Shown here piece by piece: positions 1 to 4,488 of a DNA stretch of 5,915 nt. Numbering within the stretch: the first letter of the stretch is position 1; every line of letters begins with the position of its first letter. Both the position numbers and the translations under genes were made by a program. The notes below the pieces were generated by a model. It searched no databases, was not told the DNA's origin, and saw nothing but the letters and a program-made list of their open reading frames with translations. This DNA is from Fimbriimonadaceae bacterium (GTDB lineage Bacteria > Armatimonadota > Fimbriimonadia > Fimbriimonadales > Fimbriimonadaceae), in the NCBI GenBank assembly GCA_019454665.1, contig JACFNW010000154.1:1-5915 (forward strand). The letters are read 5' to 3'.

Positions 1-318
1 GGACACGGCGAAGCGGTCGGACCGGTAAAGGATGGTGCAGTGCTCGCCCGACGAGACCCCGTCGTCGCGGCCCACGCCGACTTCGGCATAGCCGGGAACC
101 GCGTGCCGAATCTCGGTGATCTGGGGGCGCAACGCCTCTTGTAGCCCGATGATGTCCGCCGCCTCGTGCTTCAACAACGCATAGAGCCGGTCCTTGCGGT
201 GCGGCCACGAGTACTCGCCGTCGTTCGCCGTCGAGAACCGCACGTTGTACGACATCGCCTTCAGCGACGCCATGGGTGCGGGCGTCAAGACGGCCACCGC
301 CGCCACGAGGGGCCACAT
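1..318 (-). CDS. Endonuclease/exonuclease/phosphatase family protein, N-terminal 106 residues (truncated by window edge)
   Basis: The reading frame is open from an ATG at 318 to base 1, giving 106 residues with no stop, so the gene continues outside the window. After a short hydrophobic, signal-like N-terminus (residues 1-20), residues 22-28 read MSYNVRF, the usual first strand of the DNase I-like fold with its metal/phosphate-site Asn (N25). Residues 57-61 read IGLQE, whose Glu (E61) is the conserved Mg2+ ligand of this superfamily. The later stretch SSGEHCTILYRSDRF matches the 'GEyxPIfYr' strand. Known for the family: Mg2+-dependent phosphodiester or phosphatase cleavage; members act on nucleic acids, sphingomyelin or inositol phosphates, so the substrate cannot be named. 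The start lies 4 bp after the stop of the upstream gene and has no clear Shine-Dalgarno, which suggests co-transcription and coupled translation. An alternative start is the in-frame ATG at 273, but that would remove the signal-like segment. Confidence 0.85.
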   Translation of the reverse strand, partial: MWPLVAAVAVLTPAPMASLKAMSYNVRFSTANDGEYSWPHRKDRLYALLKHEAADIIGLQEALRPQITEIRHAVPGYAEVGVGRDDGVSSGEHCTILYRSDRFAVS

Positions 319-322
319 GCCG

Positions 323-1153
323 CTACTTGACCCAATCCATGGTCATCGTGCCCGACCCCTTGGTACTGATCGTCATGCCCATGTCGGTCAGTTCCATGGT
401 CATGTCGCTGCGCATCTTGGTCTGGTATCCGATGGTGCGGCCCGAAGACTTCTCGACCCAGTAAAGGCCGTCCATCGAGACCTTGCCCTTCGTCTTCATC
501 GCGAAGGGAACGTCGGGATTGGCTTTCGACGGGTCGCCATCCACGAGCACGTCGCCCATGAGTTGGATCTCGAACACGACCACATCCTTGACGGTCTTTT
601 CGCCCAAGAGCTTTGCGGTCAGTTCAGAGTCGGCCGTCATGGCCAAGTCGTTCTTGGGAATCGGAATCTTCCACGAGTCGCCGACTTTGACGTCCCTGTC
701 GGGGAACACCACGAAGTAGGGCGTCTGCTGCGAAGAGGCGTTCATCATCTGCGCCATCGAGGCCTCGGGGCCCTCGATCTTGGTGTCGGTGATCCGACCC
801 AGTTCGTCAATCTTGCCCTTGATGACGTAGTTGCCGGGGCTCGGCATATCGGGTGCGCCGGCCATGCCTTCGAGCTTCATCTCGAAGTCGCTGACGGCCA
901 TCTCGATGGAGGCCTTCCCGTCCTCGCCCTTCTTGCCGGTTTCGACGGCCATCTTCATGCTGGAGTTGATGGTCATCTCCTGCTGGCCCACCCCCGCCAT
1001 GTCGAGCGTCTGTTTCATCTCGGACTTGATGGTGAAGACGTCCTTGCGGCTCTCGACCAGCGAAAGGCGAAGGCGAGAGGCATCTTGGAGGGCGGCCGCT
1101 GAGACGACCGAGGCGGCGACGACGATGGCGGCGATCAATGGTCCGGGCTTCAT
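323..1153 (-). CDS. Exported methionine-rich protein, DUF6263-like
   Basis: The product is 276 aa. The start is placed at the ATG at 1153 because it opens a typical signal peptide (MKPGPLIAAIVVAASVVSAA, cleavage probably near residues 20-23). The same frame stays open further upstream, but that part is antisense to htrA and looks non-coding. The mature part alternates beta-strand-like segments; the segment FPDRDVKVGDSWKIPIP (residues 150-166) resembles the 'P...VKVGDSW' core of the DUF6263 family, whose function is unknown. The C-terminal third contains a 'G.Y.VEKSSGRTIGYQTKM' strand and ends in a Thr/Met-rich strand pair. Methionine is unusually common (about 24 of 276 residues); there are no cysteines, no further membrane segment and no catalytic motif. 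It is the first gene of a two-gene unit with the EEP-family gene 4 bp downstream. A -10-like box lies 28 nt upstream. Family assignment is from pattern memory and moderate; export is more certain. Confidence 0.8.
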   Translation of the reverse strand: MKPGPLIAAIVVAASVVSAAALQDASRLRLSLVESRKDVFTIKSEMKQTLDMAGVGQQEMTINSSMKMAVETGKKGEDGKASIEMAVSDFEMKLEGMAGAPDMPSPGNYVIKGKIDELGRITDTKIEGPEASMAQMMNASSQQTPYFVVFPDRDVKVGDSWKIPIPKNDLAMTADSELTAKLLGEKTVKDVVVFEIQLMGDVLVDGDPSKANPDVPFAMKTKGKVSMDGLYWVEKSSGRTIGYQTKMRSDMTMELTDMGMTISTKGSGTMTMDWVK

Positions 1154-1180
1154 GGCGTGTTGACTCGTGATGACTGACCT

Positions 1181-1186
1181 ATTGTA
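1181..1186 (-). promoter_or_regulatory. Candidate -10 box for the DUF6263-like/EEP unit
   Basis: Read on the minus strand this is TACAAT, one mismatch from TATAAT, ending 27 nt before the ATG at 1153 and so predicting a leader of roughly 20 nt. No convincing -35 hexamer is seen 16-18 nt upstream (AGGTCC or GGTCCT at that place). No Shine-Dalgarno is visible in the short leader. Confidence 0.4.
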
Positions 1187-1202
1187 GCCGTACGGTCCGA
1201 CG

Positions 1203-1233
1203 TAGGACCTCGTTTCATGCCTAGGACTGTCCT
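1203..1233. promoter_or_regulatory. Possible operator: paired TAGGAC sites and a small palindrome
   Basis: TAGGAC occurs at 1203-1208 and again at 1222-1227, offset by 19 bp (about two helical turns). The second copy is part of an 11-bp palindrome, AGGACTGTCCT (1223-1233). The site lies between the start regions of two divergent genes and covers the -35 position of the minus-strand unit, where a regulator would be expected. No known operator consensus is matched, so this is only a candidate. The rest of the 178-bp gap (1154-1331) holds the two -10 candidates and nothing else I can support. Confidence 0.25.
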
Positions 1234-1318
1234 GCGGAGCCCGGCCAATTGACCATGACCGGACGGCCCCCGGTCGCCAGAGGATTCCGTCGGGAACCTC
1301 GCGACGAACCTGGGCGTG

Positions 1319-1324
1319 AATAAT
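1319..1324 (+). promoter_or_regulatory. Candidate -10 box for htrA placed for a leaderless transcript
   Basis: AATAAT (one mismatch from TATAAT) sits in a locally AT-rich patch, with 7 nt between its last base and the A of the htrA ATG at 1332. Transcription would therefore begin at or next to the start codon. There is no Shine-Dalgarno before the ATG, which agrees. No good -35 is seen. Confidence 0.4.
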
Positions 1325-1331
1325 AGTTGCC

Positions 1332-2486
1332 ATGAACACCAAGAATCTCCTCGTCCGGTGGCTCCAAGCCGCAGTCATCGGGTTGTTGTTGATGGGGTTG
1401 GTGGCTGGAGGCGTCGTCCTCGGGCTACGGCTGGACCGCCAGTACGGGCTCCGCGCCCTCGAGAAGAAGTTCGAGGGGATGGCGATTCCGGCGGCCGTCG
1501 AACAACCCGTCGCCGCCGCGCCAGATTTCCGCGCCGCAGCCCAAAAGGTGATTCCCTCCGTGGTCAGCATTGACAAGTACGAGGAAGTGTGGAGCTTCTT
1601 CCGAACCGAACCTGGGATTCAGCAGACCGGTTCGGGGAGCGGTGTGATCATCTCCGAGGACGGCTTCATCCTCACCAACAACCACGTGATCGAAGGCGCT
1701 GCCCAGGTCATGGTCCACCTCAACGACGGGCGCGTCGCGCAAGCCAAGGTCGTCGGGGCGGACCAATACGCCGACCTTGCCCTGCTCCAGGTCCGCGAAC
1801 GCAACCTCAAACCCATCGAACTCGGCACCAGCAAGGGCTTGCAGGTCGGCCAGTGGGTGATGGCGGTCGGAAGTCCGCTCGGCTACGACAGCACCGTAAG
1901 CGTCGGCGTGGTGAGCAGCCTCGGCCGAACATTGCCCAGCCAACGCGGCAGCATTCTCGTGGACGCCATTCAGACCGACGCGGCGATCAACCAGGGCAAC
2001 AGCGGCGGAGCGCTGACCGATGCGCAGGGCCGCCTGGTCGGCATCAACACAGCCATCGCCAGCATCGGCGGCGGTTCGATCGGCATCGGATTCGCGATCC
2101 CCGTGGACCGGGCCCAGCGGGTGGTGCGGGACATCACGAAGTACGGGCGTTCGCGCTACGGGACCATGGGCGTCGTGGTGGATTCGCGGCCCGGTCTGCT
2201 GAGGCGGGACACCGTTCGACGGCAACTGAGTGAACAGCTCGGCGCCGAGCCTCCCGCCGACGGACTCCTCATCCGCGAAGTGATCGCCGGCAGCGTCGCC
2301 GACAAGGGCGGCATCCGACCTTTCGACATCATCCTCGATGTGAACGGACGCAAGATCAGGGACTCGCTCGATTTCGCGATCTTCCAACTCGACAGCGCGC
2401 CCGGCGACACGGCGACGGTGAAGTTCTGGTCCCGTGGCCAGACGAAGACGGTGCAGGTACGCCTGGAAGACCGCTACGCACGCTGA
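1332..2486 (+). CDS. htrA: HtrA/DegP-family serine protease, membrane-anchored, single PDZ domain
   Basis: The product is 384 aa. Residues about 8-34 form one hydrophobic, uncleaved-looking membrane anchor after a short basic N-terminus, followed by a linker (35-65) and a trypsin-like S1C protease domain (about 66-270). The triad is visible: His118 in TNNHVI, Asp148 in YADLALLQV and Ser224 in QGNSGGAL. The oxyanion/activation strand VGSPLGYDSTVSVGVVSSLGRT and the closing GIGFAIPVD strand are typical. The loop after the first strand (SFFRTEPGIQQTG) is short, unlike the long Q-linker of E. coli DegP. A single PDZ domain covers about 275-380 (GLLIREVIAGSVADKGGI, then FDIILDVNGRKI). Known for the family: ATP-independent degradation and chaperoning of misfolded envelope proteins; one anchor plus one PDZ resembles DegS or Gram-positive HtrA in layout. 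The protease domain should face the periplasm or outside. All catalytic residues are intact. Start: the only ATG before the anchor, with no Shine-Dalgarno and a -10 box 7 nt upstream. Confidence 0.96.
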   Translation: MNTKNLLVRWLQAAVIGLLLMGLVAGGVVLGLRLDRQYGLRALEKKFEGMAIPAAVEQPVAAAPDFRAAAQKVIPSVVSIDKYEEVWSFFRTEPGIQQTGSGSGVIISEDGFILTNNHVIEGAAQVMVHLNDGRVAQAKVVGADQYADLALLQVRERNLKPIELGTSKGLQVGQWVMAVGSPLGYDSTVSVGVVSSLGRTLPSQRGSILVDAIQTDAAINQGNSGGALTDAQGRLVGINTAIASIGGGSIGIGFAIPVDRAQRVVRDITKYGRSRYGTMGVVVDSRPGLLRRDTVRRQLSEQLGAEPPADGLLIREVIAGSVADKGGIRPFDIILDVNGRKIRDSLDFAIFQLDSAPGDTATVKFWSRGQTKTVQVRLEDRYAR

Positions 2487-2490
2487 GGCG

Positions 2491-2504
2491 CGGCGTTCTC
2501 GCCG
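2491..2504 (+). terminator. Small GC hairpin after htrA, weak terminator candidate
   Basis: CGGCG-TTCT-CGCCG forms a 5-bp stem with a 4-nt loop beginning 4 nt after the htrA stop. No T-run follows, so it is at best a weak or attenuating terminator, or only an end-stabilising hairpin. It lies in the 53-bp gap before speE. Confidence 0.22.
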
Positions 2505-2527
2505 AGGGGTGAGGACGGGCCGCCGAG

Positions 2528-2533
2528 TACACT
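2528..2533 (+). promoter_or_regulatory. Candidate -10 box for speE placed for a leaderless GTG start
   Basis: TACACT fits the TANNNT -10 pattern and has exactly 6 nt between it and the GTG at 2540. The infA promoter on the other strand uses the same hexamer. There is no Shine-Dalgarno before the GTG. No clear -35 is seen, as is usual for this kind of promoter in lineages such as Deinococcus. Confidence 0.45.
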
Positions 2534-2539
2534 CCCCGA

Positions 2540-3373
2540 GTGCCCGAGAGCTTCCTCACCCTCCCCATCCGAAGCGACAAGATGACCGTCACGCTCAAGA
2601 TCGAGCGCGACGTCTGCTCGGTGCAGACCCCCTTCCAGAAGGTGGACATCGTGGATACGGTCGTCTTCGGACGGGCGCTCTTTCTCGACGGCCACATCCA
2701 GCTCACCGAATTCGACGAGCGCGCCTACCACGAGTGCCTGGTCCAGATTCCCCTGCTGAACCTGAAGCACCCCCGCGCGGCTTTGGTGATCGGGGGCGGC
2801 GATGGCGGCGTCATCCGCGAGATCGCGCGGCATCCCTCGATCGAGCGCATCGTGATGGTGGAGATTGACCAAGGCGTGGTGGACGCGTGCCGCCAGCACA
2901 TGCCGTTCCTCTCGGACGGGGCGTTCGACGACCCCCGTTTGGACCTGCGGATCATGGATGCGTTCGAGTTCGCCAAGCACGATGCGGGCGCGTACGACCT
3001 CATCGTGGTGGACAGCACCGACCGCTACGAAGACGCCGAAGACAACCTCAGCGAGAACCTGTTCACCGAGGCGTTCTATCGCGATTGCCTGCGGCTGCTC
3101 TCGCCCAACGGGTTCGTGGTGAGTCAGGCCGACAACCACGTGATCTGCGCCGAGATGACCCGGGCCGCCTTGGACGAGTTCGCCGAGGTGTTCCCGGCAA
3201 CGGGGGCGTATCAAGGTCTGGTGCCCTCCTTCGGGGGCTACTCGGGCTTCATCTGGGGCAGCAAGGGGCCCCGGTTGGGTCCGCCGAGCGCGGAGAAGTG
3301 CGAAGCCCTCGGGACGACCTATCTGAACGGGGCGACCTGCAACTTGGCGTTCAGCCCCGTTCGCTTTCGGTGA
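2540..3373 (+). CDS. speE: Spermidine synthase family aminopropyltransferase
   Basis: The product is 277 aa, close to the usual SpeE length. It should transfer the aminopropyl group of decarboxylated S-adenosylmethionine to a polyamine acceptor, normally putrescine to spermidine, in the cytoplasm. Visible signatures are TPFQKV (30-35) in the N-terminal beta domain, LFLDG/IQLTEFDE/YHE (48-65), the nucleotide-binding loop VIGGGDGG (83-90), VEID (107-110) for the ribose, and the catalytic D158-S-T-D161. C-terminal PSFGGYSGFIWGSKG (229-243) matches the family's closing strand. The odd point is the gate after DSTD: the usual DP-GPA is replaced by Arg162 and an acidic stretch (RYEDAEDNLSE), so acceptor specificity could differ (putrescine, agmatine or cadaverine). 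No SAM decarboxylase gene is nearby. Start: GTG 2540, suited to a leaderless message; ATG 2582 is the alternative but would clip the N-terminal strand. It converges on infA with 22 bp between stop codons. Confidence 0.9.
   Translation: MPESFLTLPIRSDKMTVTLKIERDVCSVQTPFQKVDIVDTVVFGRALFLDGHIQLTEFDERAYHECLVQIPLLNLKHPRAALVIGGGDGGVIREIARHPSIERIVMVEIDQGVVDACRQHMPFLSDGAFDDPRLDLRIMDAFEFAKHDAGAYDLIVVDSTDRYEDAEDNLSENLFTEAFYRDCLRLLSPNGFVVSQADNHVICAEMTRAALDEFAEVFPATGAYQGLVPSFGGYSGFIWGSKGPRLGPPSAEKCEALGTTYLNGATCNLAFSPVRFR
3325..3362. repeat. Perfect 9-bp inverted repeat in the 3' end of speE
   Basis: GAACGGGGC (3325-3333) pairs with GCCCCGTTC (3354-3362), enclosing a 20-nt loop, with one further T-G pair possible. 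It ends 8 nt before the speE stop codon, lies between convergent genes, and is followed on the plus strand by GCTTTC, a poor T-run. It could act as a terminator or 3'-end stabiliser for speE or for read-through from infA. It is coding sequence, so chance is also possible. Confidence 0.35.
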
Positions 3374-3395
3374 GTGCCCTCGGTCTTCCCTTGGC

Positions 3396-3659
3396 TTACT
3401 TGTAACGGTAGACGATGCGACCCTTGGTGAGATCGTAGGGCGAGAGTTCGAGCTTGACGCGGTCACCGGGCAGAATGCGGATGTAGTGCATGCGCATCTT
3501 GCCGCTCACGTGGGCGAGGAGTTCGTGCTCGGTGTCGTCGAGTTTGACCTTGAACCGGGCGTTCGGCAACTTCTCGACGACCGTGCCTTCCATCTCGATC
3601 GCTCGTTCGTCGTCTTCGTGGCGTTTCTTGGGCGGACCAGTGAATCTTCTTCTAGCCAT
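3396..3659 (-). CDS. infA: Translation initiation factor IF-1 with N-terminal extension
   Basis: The product is 87 aa. Residues about 21-87 are a complete IF-1 OB-fold: [18 protein letters not shown], then [43 protein letters not shown] up to the C-terminus, all hallmark IF-1 strings. IF-1 binds the 30S A-site with IF-2 and IF-3 during initiation. Typical IF-1 is about 72 aa and begins only 6-8 residues before the EGTV strand. Here there are about 20, a basic then acidic stretch ([20 protein letters not shown]). The ATG at 3659 is preferred because it lies just downstream of a good promoter; the only internal ATG (residue 23) would remove the first strand. The gene stands alone between speE (convergent) and a PPIase gene (divergent), not among ribosomal protein genes as in many bacteria. 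Whether it is the only infA of the genome cannot be told. Confidence 0.97.
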   Translation of the reverse strand: MARRRFTGPPKKRHEDDERAIEMEGTVVEKLPNARFKVKLDDTEHELLAHVSGKMRMHYIRILPGDRVKLELSPYDLTKGRIVYRYK

Positions 3660-3662
3660 AGG

Positions 3663-3675
3663 CAGGATGTTCCTG
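3663..3675 (-). promoter_or_regulatory. Shine-Dalgarno-like AGGA inside a tiny hairpin in the infA leader
   Basis: On the minus strand CAGGA-ACA-TCCTG can form a 5-bp stem with a 3-nt loop that holds the only Shine-Dalgarno-like sequence (AGGA, 3674-3671), 11 nt before the ATG. The predicted transcription start is near 3674, so the hairpin would sit at the very 5' end or be partly missing from the message. Confidence 0.3.
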
Positions 3676-3680
3676 AACCA

Positions 3681-3708
3681 AGTGTACCGTTTGCCGCGCT
3701 TCGGTCAA
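3681..3708 (-). promoter_or_regulatory. Sigma-70-type promoter of infA
   Basis: On the minus strand TTGACC (3708-3703), a 16-nt spacer and TACACT (3686-3681) form the best promoter in the window: five of six matches to TTGACA and four of six to TATAAT with the key T, A and T positions kept. It predicts a transcription start near 3674 and a leader of about 15 nt before the ATG at 3659. Confidence 0.6.
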
Positions 3709-3736
3709 CCGGCCCAAGGCCAGAGGTGGCTCCGCG

Positions 3737-3742
3737 AAGGAG
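3737..3742 (+). promoter_or_regulatory. Strong Shine-Dalgarno AAGGAG pointing to an upstream GTG start
   Basis: AAGGAG is the best Shine-Dalgarno in the window, but it is 28 nt before the ATG at 3771. An in-frame GTG at 3747 follows it after 4 nt. It therefore argues for the earlier start of the PPIase gene, or is a chance purine run. Confidence 0.35.
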
Positions 3743-3770
3743 TCTTGTGGGTTCTGGCGAATCGAGTCCC

Positions 3771-4295
3771 ATGCTCAGCCTGATCGCCGCCGCCGCTCTG
3801 CTTGCCGGACCCCAAGCCGGCGCCCAGCCCTACACGCCCACAGGGCCCAAGATCGTCGTCACGATGACCTACGGCAAGTCGTTCGAGATCACCACGGACC
3901 CGAAGGCTTCGCCGAAGACGGTCGCGCACATCCTCGACCTGTGCAACCGCAAGTTCTACGATCGCCAGCGCATCCACCGCGTCGAGTCGTGGGTCACCCA
4001 GTGGGGCTCCCCAGCCAGCAAGACCGAGGACCTGAAGTCCGACGCCGTGCTCTCCGGCGTTTCGGGCAAGCAGCTCCCGTTCGAGGAAAGCCAGATAGAC
4101 TTCTTGGAGGGCGTGGTCGGAGTGGCGTCCACGGGGCTCCAAGTGGGCGGAGACAGTCAGTTGTTCATCCTCAAACGCGACACGGAACGGCTGTGGCGCT
4201 CGTATGCGGTGGTGGGAAAGGTCACCCAGGGAATGGACGTGGTCCGTGGCGTTCAATGGGGCGACCGAATCGCGACCATGCGCGTGGCCAAGTGA
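3771..4295 (+). CDS. Cyclophilin-type peptidyl-prolyl cis-trans isomerase, exported, divergent
   Basis: From the ATG at 3771 the product is 174 aa: a hydrophobic signal-like segment (1-18, AAAALLAGPQAGAQ) and a cyclophilin domain (about 26-173). Recognisable parts are KIVVTMTYG (27-35), SPKTVAHILDLCNRKFYD (47-64), RIHRVESWVTQWGSP (67-81), in which Arg70 is the catalytic Arg of the 'FHRV' motif and Gln77 the substrate Gln, GVVGVAST and GDSQLFILKRDTERL (127-141), and YAVVGKVTQGMDVV (145-158). Known role: isomerises Xaa-Pro bonds, here probably in the envelope. The domain is divergent: the phenylalanine-rich pocket is changed (FHR to IHR, QFFI to QLFI, one residue missing before the Trp that replaces the pocket Phe). 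The signal lacks the usual basic n-region. An in-frame GTG at 3747 with AAGGAG 4 nt upstream would add eight residues (MGSGESSP) and is a real alternative start. It diverges from infA across 111 bp. Confidence 0.88.
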   Translation: MLSLIAAAALLAGPQAGAQPYTPTGPKIVVTMTYGKSFEITTDPKASPKTVAHILDLCNRKFYDRQRIHRVESWVTQWGSPASKTEDLKSDAVLSGVSGKQLPFEESQIDFLEGVVGVASTGLQVGGDSQLFILKRDTERLWRSYAVVGKVTQGMDVVRGVQWGDRIATMRVAK

Positions 4296-4322
4296 GTCTT
4301 TCGGCCCATTTCAGACACGAAC

Positions 4323-4340
4323 GGTCCCATTGATAGGACC
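4323..4340 (+). terminator. Possible weak terminator hairpin after the PPIase gene
   Basis: GGTCC (4323-4327) and GGACC (4336-4340) form a 5-bp stem with an 8-nt loop, 27 nt after the stop codon. There is no T-run downstream. The rest of the 193-bp gap (4296-4488) shows three CCCATT copies (4305, 4326, 4415) and a 10-bp CG palindrome (4402-4411), but no supported gene. Confidence 0.22.
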
Positions 4341-4464
4341 AGAAGGCCCACCGCACGCAACCAGTGCGCCAAGAATAAGTATCCAAGACTCTAGCCCTGA
4401 ACGGCGCGCCGAGGCCCATTGAGTCCAATCGCCCACGGCCCGACGGTTCTGGCTCCAAAGTGGA

Positions 4465-4470
4465 TTAAAT
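4465..4470 (+). promoter_or_regulatory. Tentative -10 box for the DUF4097 gene
   Basis: TTAAAT stands in the only AT-rich patch before the gene and would start transcription near 4477, giving a leader of about 12 nt that just contains the GAGG ribosome site. No matching -35 is seen, so confidence is low. Confidence 0.25.
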
Positions 4471-4479
4471 GATGTTGAC

Positions 4480-4483
4480 GAGG
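4480..4483 (+). promoter_or_regulatory. Ribosome binding site supporting the ATG at 4489
   Basis: GAGG is followed by a 5-nt spacer (CCCAC) and the ATG at 4489, a normal spacing. It supports this start over any other in the frame. Confidence 0.5.
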
Positions 4484-4488
4484 CCCAC

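Noticed and set aside
194..1102. Open plus-strand frame of 302 codons opposite the exported protein and EEP genes
   Set aside because: It is a His/Gly/Leu/Asp-rich antisense artefact; the minus strand encodes a signal peptide and recognisable family motifs.
1154..1576. N-terminal extension of the DUF6263-like protein
   Set aside because: The frame is open but runs antisense into htrA, has Arg/Ser/Pro-rich non-coding character, and would bury the signal peptide.
1425..2387. Open minus-strand frame of 320 codons opposite htrA
   Set aside because: It is an antisense shadow of a gene with an intact catalytic triad and PDZ domain; the translation has the composition typical of such shadows.
2474..3466. 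Open minus-strand frame of 330 codons opposite speE
   Set aside because: It overlaps both speE and the end of infA and has no domain or plausible start.
3486..3770. Long N-terminal extension of the PPIase
   Set aside because: It is antisense to infA and would place a signal segment in mid-protein. Only the short GTG 3747 alternative is kept.
4402..4411. Palindrome CGGCGCGCCG
   Set aside because: Short CG-only palindromes are expected in this base composition, and no partner site or context supports an operator.
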